From NCBI RefSeq assembly GCF_003955755.1, contig NZ_CP034465.1:620001-684000 (forward strand): a stretch of 64,000 nt of DNA. Direction: 5' to 3'. The stretch is from Jeotgalibaca ciconiae (GTDB taxonomy: Bacteria > Bacillota > Bacilli > Lactobacillales > Aerococcaceae). This document shows, one piece after another, positions 17,814 to 27,230 of the stretch; positions within the stretch are counted from its first letter, which is position 1, and each line of letters starts with the position of its first letter. Both the position numbers and the translations under genes were made by a program. Below the pieces are notes generated by a model, which ran no database searches, was not told the origin of the DNA, and worked only from the letters and a program-made list of their open reading frames with translations.

Positions 17814-18413
17814 TTACTTAAAGGCATAAAAATCATTCCATTTTTCTTCATATGCGGTTATCAATTCTTCGTAAGTCATTGTTTCGGTGATATCATCAAT
17901 GCCGCCTAGTAATTTGTGGCGCCATTCTTCTTCTATTGTAAAAGAATATTCTTTATAAGGAGAGCGCACAATTTGTTTTTCTAAATCTACCGTCACTGTC
18001 TCCTTGCTTGTTAACGAAGAGAGTTCTTGGCGGTCTTCCAACGGCAAAGTAAGTGCAAGCAAACCGTTTTTCAAACTATTCATATAAAAAATATCACTAA
18101 AACCGCCGGCAATGACAGCTCTAAAGCCATAATCATTCAATGCCCAAACAGCATGTTCTCTTGAAGAACCACCAGCAAAGTTATCTCCTGTTATTAAGAT
18201 GGATGCTTCTTTTCGGTCTGGATGGTTCAAGATGAAGTCAGGATTATCAACTCTTGGATTTTTCGATAGATAGCGCCAGTTATCAAAGAGAAATTCGCCA
18301 TAGCCTGTTTTTTCAATTCGATTCAAATAAGCACTTGGCAAAATTTGATCTGTATTAATATTATCTTCCATGATTGCGACTGTTTTTCCGCGGTGAACCG
18401 TAAATGGTCTCAT
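17814..18413 (-). CDS. leuD: 3-isopropylmalate dehydratase small subunit
   Basis: A 199-residue swivel-domain subunit of the aconitase superfamily. Diagnostic stretches are INTDQILPSAYL near the start, GDNFAGGSSREHAVWAL (about residues 83-99) and AVIAGGFSDIFYMNSLKNGLL. With LeuC it isomerises 2- to 3-isopropylmalate. The gene abuts leuC directly. No leuA, leuB or ilv gene occurs in the window, so the rest of the pathway is elsewhere or this pair has another substrate. Confidence 0.93.
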   Translation of the reverse strand: MRPFTVHRGKTVAIMEDNINTDQILPSAYLNRIEKTGYGEFLFDNWRYLSKNPRVDNPDFILNHPDRKEASILITGDNFAGGSSREHAVWALNDYGFRAVIAGGFSDIFYMNSLKNGLLALTLPLEDRQELSSLTSKETVTVDLEKQIVRSPYKEYSFTIEEEWRHKLLGGIDDITETMTYEELITAYEEKWNDFYAFK

Positions 18414-19799
18414 TTATACTGGCACCTCCCTATCATCAAGTCTTGTATCATAAAAATGTCCCTTCACAGCTGCTAAAACTGCCATTGCTGGACTACATAG
18501 ATGCGTGCGTGCATCTTTGCCTTGACGTCCTTCAAAATTACGATTGGTTGTGGAAGCACAATGCGTTTTTGGTGGTACGCGGTCCGCATTCATGGAAATA
18601 CATGCGGAGCAACCTGGTTCACGCCACTCAAACCCTGCATCAATGTATTGCTGCGCAATCCCCATTTCTTCAGCTGCTGTTTTAACAGGACGACTTCCTG
18701 GTACAACCCAAGCTGAGATATGATCTGCCACTTTTCTGCCTTTGATGTATTTAGCACCCTCGATTAGATCTTCCAGACGAGCATTCGTACAGGAGCCTAA
18801 AAAGATGTACTCGATTGGAATATCACCAGCTGTCATTCCAGGATTGAGTTCCATATACTGATAAGCTCGCTCATCGTTATGGTCTTCAATGTTTGGAAAG
18901 TTTTCGCCAAATGGTAATCCCATGGCAGGAGTTGTTCCCCAAGTGACATAAGGAGCCAACCCTTCCACATCGATTTCTAAAACATAATCAAACGTTGCGT
19001 CTTGATCCGTATAGAGAGTTTTCCAATAAGAAACGGCTCTATCGAAGTCTTTTGGTGCTTTTGGTTTTCCTTCGAGATAATCAAATGTTTTTTGGTCGGG
19101 TGCAACCAAGCCATACTTCGCCCCAAACTCAATCGCCATGTTGCACATCGTCATGCGTGCTTCCATAGATAAATTACTGATCGTATCACCAAAAAATTCG
19201 ATTGCATAGCCTGTTGCAAAATCAGTTCCGTAAGAGTGAATCAAATGCAGCATAATATCTTTTGCATAAACACCTGACTGAAGATTCCCTGTAATTTTTA
19301 TCCCCATATTTTTCGGTTTCTTTTGCCACAACGTTTGCGTCGCAAAAACATGTTCCACTTCAGAAGATCCAATTCCAAAAGCAATCGCTCCAAAAGCCCC
19401 ATGCGTCGCGGTATGAGAATCACCACAAACAACCGTTTTTCCAGGCTGAGTAGCTCCTTGCTCGGGTCCAATCATGTGAACAATTCCTTGTCCTTCACTA
19501 CCATGGTCCATTAATTCCAATTCAAACTCCTGACAATTTCGTTGCAAGGTTTCTATCTGTTTTCTAGAAATCGCATCTTTAATAGTAAAGATATTTTTTG
19601 TCGGTACATTATGATCAATTGTCGCAATCGTTTTGTCTGGTGCTCTGAGAGGTCTTCCTTCTAAACGTAAACTTTCAAAACCTTGTGGCGAAGTAACTTC
19701 ATGAATCATATGTAAATCAATATACAATAGCTGAGCGTTGCCTTCTTCACCTGTCAAAACATGTTGCTGCCAGACTTTATCAAATAATGTTTGCTTCAC
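18414..19799 (-). CDS. leuC: 3-isopropylmalate dehydratase large subunit
   Basis: A 461-residue Fe-S subunit of the aconitase superfamily. It has the substrate/cluster regions [26 protein letters not shown], the cluster cysteines in [13 protein letters not shown] and [11 protein letters not shown], and the closing motif [12 protein letters not shown] (normally with VSPAMAAAAA). I start at GTG 19799, 8 bases after AGGAGG, giving [10 protein letters not shown] as the N-terminus; the upstream ATG lacks a binding site. It is the second gene of the leucine-attenuated operon. Confidence 0.93.
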   Translation of the reverse strand: MKQTLFDKVWQQHVLTGEEGNAQLLYIDLHMIHEVTSPQGFESLRLEGRPLRAPDKTIATIDHNVPTKNIFTIKDAISRKQIETLQRNCQEFELELMDHGSEGQGIVHMIGPEQGATQPGKTVVCGDSHTATHGAFGAIAFGIGSSEVEHVFATQTLWQKKPKNMGIKITGNLQSGVYAKDIMLHLIHSYGTDFATGYAIEFFGDTISNLSMEARMTMCNMAIEFGAKYGLVAPDQKTFDYLEGKPKAPKDFDRAVSYWKTLYTDQDATFDYVLEIDVEGLAPYVTWGTTPAMGLPFGENFPNIEDHNDERAYQYMELNPGMTAGDIPIEYIFLGSCTNARLEDLIEGAKYIKGRKVADHISAWVVPGSRPVKTAAEEMGIAQQYIDAGFEWREPGCSACISMNADRVPPKTHCASTTNRNFEGRQGKDARTHLCSPAMAVLAAVKGHFYDTRLDDREVPV

Positions 19800-19860
19800 G
19801 AATGATTCCTCCTTACTGTCATTGGTTATGAATATATGCATAGTTAAAGTTCGTTACTTT

Positions 19861-20643
19861 TTAATAATATTCACCATGACGATAGTCCCATGAATTATAA
19901 CCATCAGATAGGTGCATCATAATGCGTTCAACATCCAATCCTTTACGGATCAGAACAGGTGCTGGTTTTACCGAACGCTGGTCTCCTTGATCAGGAACAA
20001 GTTTGCCCTCTTCATCCACAAAGGAAATCATTACACCTTGCTCGTAGCGAGTTTCTACTGTTTTATCTGGTTGAATCGAACGAACATAGTCGTCCCCTTC
20101 GATAATCATATCCGCCTCTGCTTCAATTCTTTCTCCAATCCCCGCAACGACACCACGGTTTCCTTTTCCAGATGGATTAGCAGAGCTTGCGAAAAGCAAC
20201 CCATTCTGGTCTTTCCATAATTCTGCTGCAATTTGCTCACCCGGTACGCCAAACTTGATAACAAAACAACTTGTACCACGCACATCGGTCATCAACTCAG
20301 ATGAACCATCATTCGGGATGTATTGTTTCCCAGACTCTTTCCATGGAAGAATGCATCCCAACAAAGCATCTTCGTTCCAACATTTTTCATACAATTTTCT
20401 AATTTCAGGAGTCATCTCAGCTAATGCATCCAATTGTTCTAATGAACCAACTAATACAACTCCTGGCTTATTACGTTTACGATTTTTAGCCGAGAACTTA
20501 CGCTCTAGTCCCTCTTTATCACATGTTGCGATAATGTAACCAACCTTTGTCGGACAAACAATTGTTTTTCCACCAGTTTTTAACAGATCTACTGCCTCTT
20601 CTTGTAATGTTCCTGCCCATTTTATATATTTGTCTGTTGTCAT
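19861..20643 (-). CDS. YrdC/Sua5-domain protein (threonylcarbamoyl-AMP synthase-like paralogue)
   Basis: About 260 residues with a YrdC fold: a Lys-rich ATP site in SAKNRKRNKPGVVLVGSLEQL and the active-site turn LFASSANPSGKGNRG. Housekeeping members make threonylcarbamoyl-AMP for tRNA t6A. This one is longer and diverged, and is the first gene of a leucine-attenuated operon with leuC and leuD, which suggests a different role. The start could be ATG 20643 or 20652; both lie behind GGAGAGGG. The function is unknown. Confidence 0.75.
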   Translation of the reverse strand: MTTDKYIKWAGTLQEEAVDLLKTGGKTIVCPTKVGYIIATCDKEGLERKFSAKNRKRNKPGVVLVGSLEQLDALAEMTPEIRKLYEKCWNEDALLGCILPWKESGKQYIPNDGSSELMTDVRGTSCFVIKFGVPGEQIAAELWKDQNGLLFASSANPSGKGNRGVVAGIGERIEAEADMIIEGDDYVRSIQPDKTVETRYEQGVMISFVDEEGKLVPDQGDQRSVKPAPVLIRKGLDVERIMMHLSDGYNSWDYRHGEYY

Positions 20644-20724
20644 AACTTCCATCCCTCTCCTAATTACATTCATGATTGTTCTCATAATAAAAAATAAATC
20701 ATTATTAATACTCTCTATACAAAA

Positions 20725-20763
20725 ATAACCTCCGACTCAGTGTTTATCTAAGTAGGAGGTTAT
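20725..20763 (-). terminator. leucine attenuator terminator
   Basis: A hairpin (ATAACCTCC 20725-20733 with GGAGGTTAT 20755-20763) and TTTTTG on the minus strand, located between the leader peptide and the YrdC-like gene. No minus-strand gene ends here, so it is an attenuator rather than an ordinary terminator. Confidence 0.8.
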
Positions 20764-20887
20764 GCAAAATTGTATATAACGAAAGGAATCATACATGTCT
20801 TAGATTCATTATATTCTACCCGCTTAGATTAAATTTGTTGAGAATTAATCTTTACAGCAAGCATCGAAATTAAGCTCCTTATAAAGA

Positions 20888-20959
20888 CTAATCAATAAAG
20901 TCTAATAACGCGCTTAATAATAAAATATCCAAGATGTTCATTGAATTAACTGAAACCAT
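20888..20959 (-). CDS. leucine-rich leader peptide of the yrdC-like/leuCD operon
   Basis: A 23-residue open frame from ATG 20959 to TAG 20888 with AAGGGGAG 9 bases upstream. The peptide ends ILDILLLSALLDFID: six of its residues are leucine, five coded by TTA. It lies between a consensus promoter and an attenuator hairpin. This is the layout of amino-acid leader-peptide attenuation: ribosome stalling at Leu codons when charged tRNA-Leu is scarce would favour an antiterminator and let leuCD be expressed. The function is inferred from the arrangement. Confidence 0.8.
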   Translation of the reverse strand: MVSVNSMNILDILLLSALLDFID

Positions 20960-20996
20960 GTATCATTTCTCCCCTTCGTTTCATTAGTATAAAGTA

Positions 20997-21025
20997 ATAT
21001 TAATGATAAAACTCTCATTTGTCAA
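20997..21025 (-). promoter_or_regulatory. promoter of the leucine-attenuated operon
   Basis: TTGACA (complement of 21020-21025) and TAATAT (complement of 20997-21002), exactly 17 bases apart, 38 bases upstream of the leader-peptide ATG. Confidence 0.75.
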
Positions 21026-21137
21026 CAATGGTTTTCATTTATTTTTAATTATCTTGAAACTACAAGGGAAATTTCTTTTTTAGAAAAACGGAACTCTCTT
21101 TCTCTTATGGATTTATGAGGTAAAGGAGGGATTGGTG

Positions 21138-22004
21138 ATGCTCGAAAAACCAACAAACGTAAAGATTTTAGAAGTATTGCACAGACGAATGCGATTTGAA
21201 GAAGATGATGAAAAAAGTTATTGGCGGATTATCAAAGGCTTTGAAGGTGAGTGTGAATTTTATGAATGGTTGAAAAAATATTCATTTCCTATGCTGATTC
21301 TATATGATTTGTTTTTAACCTGCGGAATCTCAACACAGCTGGACTTTGTCATTATTACTGCAAACAAGATTTTTTTGTTGGACGTCAAGAATTTCAAAGG
21401 TGATTATCATTACCGGAATGGTGAATTTTACACCAGCTGGAACGAAAAGGTTACGAGCAATCCTATTACTCAACTCAATCGAGGATATAATGTTCTCGAA
21501 GGAAGCTTAAAAAAGACAGGGATGAGACCACTCATTGAAAAAAAGCTGATTTTCATTAACCCTGAGTTCACATTATACGGAAATCAACCTGATTTGCCGA
21601 TTGTCCTTCGATCACAGCTCAATGAATATTTAAAGAGCATTGAAAGCCAGGCAGATCCTTTACAGAACTATCCCCATCAAGTCGCAGCCAATCTTGAGAA
21701 AATAAAGTTAGCTCAAAATCCTTACGAAAAAACACCAAAATATTCTTACGAAATGCTTGATAAAGGGATTTTGTGCAAGAGTTGTGGGGAAAATCATTTA
21801 AGGGAGGGCCACCGCAGTCTATTATGCTCTAGCTGTGGCTTATCAGAAACAAAATCAAGCGCTATAGAGAGAATGATTGAAGAATACCACCTGCTTTTCC
21901 CGGATCGAAAATTCACACCGACGATTCTCAAAGAGTGGTGTGGAAATGTAGTCAGTCTTGATTTATGCGGTAGAGTTTTAAGGAAATACCTTCGATCAAA
22001 CTAG
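21138..22004 (+). CDS. NERD domain protein (nuclease-related)
   Basis: A 288-residue protein. Its N-terminal half is a NERD domain (about residues 35-150): GFEGECEFYEWL, TQLDFVIITANKIFLLDVKNFKGDY, with the Asp and the D-x-K pair expected of the restriction-endonuclease-like fold. The C-terminal part has a zinc ribbon CKSCG and CSSCG (about 213-235). ATG 21138 is 7 bases from GGAGGG. The role is unknown; the family is common in Bacillus-type chromosomes and probably acts on DNA. Confidence 0.8.
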   Translation: MLEKPTNVKILEVLHRRMRFEEDDEKSYWRIIKGFEGECEFYEWLKKYSFPMLILYDLFLTCGISTQLDFVIITANKIFLLDVKNFKGDYHYRNGEFYTSWNEKVTSNPITQLNRGYNVLEGSLKKTGMRPLIEKKLIFINPEFTLYGNQPDLPIVLRSQLNEYLKSIESQADPLQNYPHQVAANLEKIKLAQNPYEKTPKYSYEMLDKGILCKSCGENHLREGHRSLLCSSCGLSETKSSAIERMIEEYHLLFPDRKFTPTILKEWCGNVVSLDLCGRVLRKYLRSN

Positions 22005-22007
22005 CTA

Positions 22008-22148
22008 AAAAGACGTTCAGAGTCTTTTTTGTCTCTGAACATCTTTATTTCTTGAGAATAAAGATGTTTGGAGTAAAAAACAGTACTGAACATCTTTATT
22101 TTTGAAAAATAAAGACTTTCAACATCATTTTAGAGTCTGAACATCTTT
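22008..22148. repeat. tandem hairpin repeat, 51-bp period (locus 2)
   Basis: CTGAACATCTTT occurs at 22035, 22086 and 22137, 51 bases apart, alternating with the inverse AATAAAGA(T/C). The first unit is a near-perfect hairpin AACATCTTTATT/AATAAAGATGTT. The locus lies between the convergent NERD and radical SAM genes and may also terminate both. Confidence 0.75.
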
Positions 22149-22159
22149 CTAGCCTTGTT

Positions 22160-23098
22160 TCATTTCAACCTTACATCTTTGCACCCTTGAACACTGCCTC
22201 TTCTTTCCATTTCAGCATCTATCGCATTCAGCACTTCCCACTTTTTCAGACTCCATTCTGGACCGATTAACGTGTCTCTTGGTGCGTCCCCTGTCAGACG
22301 ATGAATAACAATCTCTTTCGGAATCATCTCTAATTGATTACATATCAGCTGGACATAGGTATCCATGTCCAAGAATTCCAATCTTCCTTGAGCGTAGTCT
22401 CGAACCATTTTTGTGTTCTTCATCAAATGCAATAAATGAAGCTTTACGCCTTGAATATCCGAATCTGTAATCATTCGTTCCACATTTTCCAGCATCTTTT
22501 CGTAAGTTTCACCCGGTAAGCCATTAATTAAATGAGTGCAGACACGAATGTTATGGGCACGTAATTTTCTCACAGCCTCCAGATAGGTCTCATAGTCATG
22601 AGCGCGATTGATTTTCTTACTTGTTTCTTCATGAACGGTCTGCAGCCCGAGTTCTACCCACATATACATTCTTTCGTTCAATTCGCTCAGATAAGCAATC
22701 GTCTCGTCTGGCAAACAGTCCGGACGGGTAGCAATCATGATCCCGACTACTCCCTCTTCGTTGACCACTTGTTCATAGCGATGCCTCAAAACTTCAACTT
22801 CAGCATGAGTATTTGTGAAGTTTTGAAAATAAGCAATATATTTAGTAGTATTCGGCCATTTTTCATGCATCATGTCGATTCCTTTTCTAAGCTGAACAGG
22901 TAAAGGATCCAATCTACTTTGTGCAAAATCTCCTGATCCAGAAACACTGCAGAACGTACAACCGCCATGTGCCACTGTTCCATCTCGATTAGGACAATCA
23001 AAGCCCCCATCTAAAGCTACTTTAAATACTTTTTCACCAAATGTTTCTTTTAAATGTTCGTTCCAAGTATGATACCGTTTCTGTTGTTGCGTTTTCAT
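22160..23098 (-). CDS. TIGR01212-type radical SAM protein (YtqA-like)
   Basis: A 312-residue radical SAM enzyme with a three-cysteine cluster in CPNRDGTVAHGGCTFC, the spacing typical of this family rather than CxxxCxxC. The conserved GLPGET turn and HRLTGDAPRDTLIGPEWS C-terminal box are present. The start at 23098 has AGGTGA 5 bases upstream. Members are widespread in Firmicutes and of unproven substrate, with some linked to tRNA or stress. Confidence 0.9.
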   Translation of the reverse strand: MKTQQQKRYHTWNEHLKETFGEKVFKVALDGGFDCPNRDGTVAHGGCTFCSVSGSGDFAQSRLDPLPVQLRKGIDMMHEKWPNTTKYIAYFQNFTNTHAEVEVLRHRYEQVVNEEGVVGIMIATRPDCLPDETIAYLSELNERMYMWVELGLQTVHEETSKKINRAHDYETYLEAVRKLRAHNIRVCTHLINGLPGETYEKMLENVERMITDSDIQGVKLHLLHLMKNTKMVRDYAQGRLEFLDMDTYVQLICNQLEMIPKEIVIHRLTGDAPRDTLIGPEWSLKKWEVLNAIDAEMERRGSVQGCKDVRLK

Positions 23099-23161
23099 TC
23101 TGTCACCTCGTGAAAAGTTTAACACGTTTATCCAAGAATGAAAATAAAGTTTTTAGAGATT

Positions 23162-23690
23162 TATATCATGATTCATAGGATGATTCCCTTCTTCTAATTT
23201 TTCATAATACGCTTGCATTTCTTTTTCCTATTTTTTTATCGGTCCTTCCTATTTTCTTAATGATTTTAGCTGAATTGCCACCAAAAATTGAATTAGCGGG
23301 AACATCTTTTGTAACAACTGCTCCTGCCGCAACAATTGAGTTTTTTACGATTGTTATTCTTGGCAAAATAGCAGCGTTCCCCCAATCCAAACTTGATTTC
23401 CTGCTAGGATGGAAAGTCCAAATTAAAAATCTTTTGCTCGTAGATCAGGATTGGTTGGATGACCGGCTGTAAAAAAGCTGACTCTCGGATCAATTAAAAC
23501 GTTACCACCAAAAATTATTTTATTCCGATCCATAAAAACACAATCGAGATTCGCATAAAAATTCTCGCCAAACTAAATATGGTTACCCTAGCTGACATAT
23601 AAAGGCGGCTTTATATAAAATGACTCTCCAGTCTTTCCAAAAGAATGTGTCTGATTCAAATCTTTATAGATTCCTTATGGCACCGCTAGA
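23162..23690 (-). pseudogene. decayed maltose/galactoside O-acetyltransferase
   Basis: Pieces of one hexapeptide-repeat acetyltransferase lie in three frames. In order on the minus strand: a broken N-terminal part (YKPPLY-like, then ENFYANLDCVFMDRN), [17 protein letters not shown] (the active-site His), a left-handed-helix segment [21 protein letters not shown] (62-residue open frame at 23202-23390), and a frameshifted tail EKLEEGNHPMNHDI. Several stops and shifts separate them. It is a non-functional remnant. Confidence 0.8.
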
Positions 23691-24033
23691 TCATACTTAA
23701 TACTTCTATAATATAAGTTATTCCTCTCACAAAAATGTATAGAGTATAAAAAAAGACAACTATAGAATATAAAGCCGGAAAAATTTTAATTTTTTTCTCT
23801 TTTGCATAGAAAAAGTAGCCATAGCCTGCAACTAATAGTAAATTAAGGACGATAAATGAGATAGCTGTAAACATTCCAACGAAATTTGATTTATACCTCA
23901 TATGACTTGTTATTGCTGTTCCGTAAAAGATATCCTTTATTCCTTGACTATTTGTATAAATATCAAAGGCTATTCCAGCTAATAATACTAATGCGAAAAA
24001 AACGAATAAAAATATAGCAAGCAATTTTTTCAT
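23686..24033 (-). CDS. small membrane protein of unknown function
   Basis: 115 residues with three or four hydrophobic helices: one at residues 3-27, another near 50-75 (FTAISFIVLNLLLVAGYGYFF), a KKIK loop, then two short C-terminal helices. There is no lipobox and no recognisable domain. The gap to aroG (24034-24208) shows nothing clear. I do not recognise the family. Confidence 0.6.
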   Translation of the reverse strand: MKKLLAIFLFVFFALVLLAGIAFDIYTNSQGIKDIFYGTAITSHMRYKSNFVGMFTAISFIVLNLLLVAGYGYFFYAKEKKIKIFPALYSIVVFFYTLYIFVRGITYIIEVLSMI

Positions 24034-24224
24034 AAGCTTCTGCCTTTCACTGATTTTTGTATTTACTTTATATTTAGGTCATTGAACATTACCTTGAAAA
24101 AAGATAAAGGAATTTTCGTTATGTAAATTAAGGATAGCATAGATTAATGGTAGGGAAAAATTTTTTCTCCCTCTGACTATCTCTCATTCATTGAATATTT
24201 TTCAGCGCTTAACACGTAAACAAA

Positions 24225-24248
24225 GCAAGCGATCTTTCGACCGCTTGC
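24225..24248 (-). terminator. terminator of the DAHP synthase gene
   Basis: GCAAGCG pairs with CGCTTGC around a 10-base loop, with a T-rich tail on the minus strand, 20 bases past the stop. Confidence 0.7.
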
Positions 24249-24267
24249 CAGCTCATTTTATTTACTT

Positions 24268-25302
24268 TTAAGAATGTGCCGCAATATAGCGAACCAATTC
24301 TTCTGTTTTTTCCCAGCCAAGACAAGGATCGGTAATGGATTGCCCAAATACTTCTCCGCCTGGTTCTTGACGTCCATCTTCTAAGTAACTTTCGATCATG
24401 AAGCCGCGTACGTATTGATGAATCTCTTCGTTCCATGAGCGATTTGTTAATATTTCTTGAACAATACGGACTTGCTCATTGTACTGCTTTCCAGAATTAT
24501 CATGGTTCGTATCTACCATTATAAATGGATTCTTATAGTTTCCTTTTTTGTAAGTGTTAATCACTTTTAAAAGATCTTCATAATGATAATTTGGTACGAT
24601 CTCGCCAGCTTCTGTCAAACCGCCACGTAAAATTACGTGTGCTAGCGGGTTTGAACTCGTTCCAACTTCGATGCCATTATACATCAATTCTTGTTTTTGC
24701 TGAGCAGCATATACTGCGTTGAACATGACATTGATATTTCCGCTTGTTGGATTTTTCAGCCCAGTTGGAAAATCAATCCCACTCGCTACAAAGCGGTGTT
24801 GCTGATTCTCAACAGAGCGAGCACCAACTGCATGATAACTCACTAAGTCGTCAACAAACTGTAAATTATCTGGATAGAGCATTTCATCAGCTGTTGTTAG
24901 TCCTGTTTCAGTAAGGACACGTTTATGCATTTTACGAACAGCAACCATGCCACGTATTAAATTGATTTCTCCAGTTGGAGATGGATCTTGCTGGTGTAAT
25001 AACCCTTTATATCCATCGCCATTTGTACGAGGTTTGTTTGTATATACCCGTTGAACAATAAATACTTTGTCCTTCACCTCTTCTTGAAGTTTTGACAGTC
25101 TTTTTGCATATTCTAACACTGCATCTTCATTATCTGCTGAACAAGGACCAATCACCAAAAGAAAACGTTGATCTTTCCCTTCAATAATTGCTTTTAATTC
25201 ATTATCTCGAGCAGCTTTTATTGCTGCTTCTTCTTCATTTAGTTTAGAAATTGATTTGACTGTATCAATATTAATATGTTTACTTAATGCTTTAAAACTC
25301 AT
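24268..25302 (-). CDS. aroG: 3-deoxy-7-phosphoheptulonate synthase (AroFGH class)
   Basis: A 344-residue class I DAHP synthase that joins phosphoenolpyruvate and erythrose 4-phosphate at the start of the shikimate pathway. The motifs are GPCSADNEDA, VYTNKPRTNGDGYKGL (PEP and metal site), GARSVENQQHR, HVILRGG and MVDTNHDNSGKQ. The length equals E. coli AroG with no extra regulatory domain, so feedback control, if present, is on the barrel itself. It is monocistronic. Confidence 0.93.
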   Translation of the reverse strand: MSFKALSKHINIDTVKSISKLNEEEAAIKAARDNELKAIIEGKDQRFLLVIGPCSADNEDAVLEYAKRLSKLQEEVKDKVFIVQRVYTNKPRTNGDGYKGLLHQQDPSPTGEINLIRGMVAVRKMHKRVLTETGLTTADEMLYPDNLQFVDDLVSYHAVGARSVENQQHRFVASGIDFPTGLKNPTSGNINVMFNAVYAAQQKQELMYNGIEVGTSSNPLAHVILRGGLTEAGEIVPNYHYEDLLKVINTYKKGNYKNPFIMVDTNHDNSGKQYNEQVRIVQEILTNRSWNEEIHQYVRGFMIESYLEDGRQEPGGEVFGQSITDPCLGWEKTEELVRYIAAHS

Positions 25303-25437
25303 TCCATACCCTCCTGTAAGAAACTATTTTATCTATCTTAACAGATTTTAATGTTGACGTGGGAAATATTTTCATTAAATGCTATTTTGATAGAACTAGT
25401 TTATAAGTCCCTTTCTCGACATGAATCTCTGCTCTCA

Positions 25438-26283
25438 TTAATTACCATCCAGCTCAATCGAATCCGAAATATAGTATTCCCAAGCTCGTTTATTAGCATA
25501 TCTTTGTATTTCTTTTGAGAGTTGACTGTCAGTGGTATATTCCAGCAGGAAAACATCTTTCTCCAGCTTATCCATGGCATCCAGATAGTCTAAATAATAG
25601 TTTTGATTCTCACTCGTTTGAGTTCCAAATGTTTGTTCACCAAAGTTAATGGATGAAAATACTGTTTCTTGATTTACACCAGTTAAAATATCATCCACTT
25701 GCTGATTTCTTTGAAGATACAACTGAACAAATTCATTTCCTCCATTAATAATTACTGGTTTTCCATGGCTCATCAGTTCTTTTAGCATGACTTCCACTCC
25801 CTCATAAATATCCTCATTGGGAGATTGTCCATAGATATCTACATTATCTATCCAAAAACCATCGATACCTTTTTCTAATAGTTGATTGGTCAGTGTAGAA
25901 GTTATAAATTTCTGCCATTCTTTATTTGTCACATCCAGCCAGTACTCATCATCCCAGTTAAGATAGGGTTTCATGGTCAAATGCTGATACTCTTCGTAAT
26001 AGGAGCGAAAGGTTTCTAATGATCCAATATTCAGGTAAGTGAATATCTTTTGGCCACGTTCTTGCATAGAGGCAATTTCTGCTGCTGAAAGATACTGAGC
26101 GTCAACCACAACCGTTTCGTAACCCTCACCAGCCATTACTGCGTCGCTTCCTTGTAGACTTAAAATAACTCGATAACCAGAACTAATTTCATTTTTTCCC
26201 CTATCCTGAATTACATTTTGCTCACATCCGCTTAGAAACAACAGAAAACAAAGAAATTTCATTGTTTTTCCAAATCGATTCAT
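25438..26283 (-). CDS. GH114-like (endo-alpha-1,4-polygalactosaminidase-type) lipoprotein
   Basis: A 281-residue lipoprotein with signal peptide and lipobox LSGC (Cys at about 20). The mature part is a TIM-barrel of the TM1410/GH114 type: VVVDAQYLSAAEIASMQ, IFTYLNIGSLETFR, WLDVTNKEWQKFI, GIDGFWIDNVDIYG and a final YTTD. Relatives cut alpha-1,4-galactosaminoglycans, and the Asp residues fit a catalytic role. It is probably on the cell surface. The true substrate is unknown. Confidence 0.8.
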   Translation of the reverse strand: MNRFGKTMKFLCFLLFLSGCEQNVIQDRGKNEISSGYRVILSLQGSDAVMAGEGYETVVVDAQYLSAAEIASMQERGQKIFTYLNIGSLETFRSYYEEYQHLTMKPYLNWDDEYWLDVTNKEWQKFITSTLTNQLLEKGIDGFWIDNVDIYGQSPNEDIYEGVEVMLKELMSHGKPVIINGGNEFVQLYLQRNQQVDDILTGVNQETVFSSINFGEQTFGTQTSENQNYYLDYLDAMDKLEKDVFLLEYTTDSQLSKEIQRYANKRAWEYYISDSIELDGN

Positions 26284-26441
26284 ATTAGGGCTCTCCGCTT
26301 CTTATGGTTTTTATTATTATAGAAGAAACTCTTTTTAAGTAAAAGAAATGTATACTTTATGCAGTTAACGTGAATAATATTTTCGAGGTAACAGATGAAG
26401 ATAATCGAAGATTATTTATTGATTTGAAAAATGAAATTTCC

Positions 26442-27038
26442 TCATCCTTCGTCACTTGGAGAATCCACTAATAGGTGTCCCACAAGGTAATGCATGTATT
26501 CATGGGCTTGTTCTAGGCTTATTGGTTGTTGTTTTAAAAAGATTGCCTCTAAAATCAACATCACGGTATTACTAAAATGGTCTGCAACCAATTGGAGAGG
26601 CACATTTTTATTGTCAAAATCAAGGTATTCATAAAAAATTTCTTGCATGATTTGTTTTAAGTATGCACTAAAATTATTAATTAAAGGACTATTGATGGGA
26701 TTATTCCTGAAAATACCGTTCAATAATTCGCTGTGATCCATAAATAAATCGTAAACACGATCGAAAAAGACTGTTAGTATCTTTTGAGAAGAATTAGAAG
26801 AAGTTTCTTCAATCTTGACTTCGCGACTCAATAGATACCAACAATAGGTTAACAAGTCATACTTATCATCAAAATAGTTATAAAATGTAGCGCGAGGAAA
26901 ATTACTGATTTCGCAAATTTCATTCACACTAATGGTCTCAAAGCTTTTTTTTGCTAAAAGTGCAAACATCGTTTTGGAAAAAGCTTCCAGCGTTCGTTGT
27001 GCACCACGCGTCGGCTTTTTAGATAAATCATACTTCAT
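26442..27038 (-). CDS. TetR family regulator of the YhgE/Pip gene
   Basis: A 198-residue protein with an N-terminal helix-turn-helix SVNEICEISNFPRATFYNYFDDKYDL (about residues 33-58) and an all-helical ligand domain. It is divergent from the YhgE/Pip gene, a frequent pair in Firmicutes in which the regulator represses the neighbour. Start ATG 27038 fits the family N-terminus; an ATG 21 bases upstream is the alternative. An inverted repeat in the shared gap may be its operator. Confidence 0.85.
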   Translation of the reverse strand: MKYDLSKKPTRGAQRTLEAFSKTMFALLAKKSFETISVNEICEISNFPRATFYNYFDDKYDLLTYCWYLLSREVKIEETSSNSSQKILTVFFDRVYDLFMDHSELLNGIFRNNPINSPLINNFSAYLKQIMQEIFYEYLDFDNKNVPLQLVADHFSNTVMLILEAIFLKQQPISLEQAHEYMHYLVGHLLVDSPSDEG

Positions 27039-27145
27039 TTTTTCACGGCCCTTTTGCATTTTTTTATTTCTGTCTAAATTCAAACAGATATAAAATTTTG
27101 TTTCTTGCCTTCTATTCGAATACAATTTATCATGAATTAGTTGCT

Positions 27146-27192
27146 TTTACAAGTGTCTAAAAATGTGCTATTGAAAAATTTTGCACTTGTGA
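27146..27192. promoter_or_regulatory. inverted repeat in the TetR/YhgE gap (possible operator)
   Basis: ACAAGTG near 27149 and its complement CACTTGT near 27184 lie in the space between the divergent genes. They are far apart for one dimer site but could be two half-sites or two operators. Confidence 0.35.
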
Positions 27193-27230
27193 AGAAACAT
27201 AGCTATATTGATGAAATGAGGAGATATTTT

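Noticed and set aside
17814-19799. A complete leucine biosynthesis operon
   Set aside because: leuA and leuB are absent from both sides; only leuC and leuD with a YrdC-like gene are present.
20725-20763. Ordinary terminator of an upstream minus-strand gene
   Set aside because: The nearest gene on that side (NERD) runs on the plus strand away from it, while a promoter and leader peptide lie just upstream on the minus strand, so it is an attenuator.
24209-24436. Frame overlapping the 3' end of the DAHP synthase gene on the same strand
   Set aside because: Arg/Ser-rich frame-shifted shadow of a well-conserved gene with no ribosome binding site.
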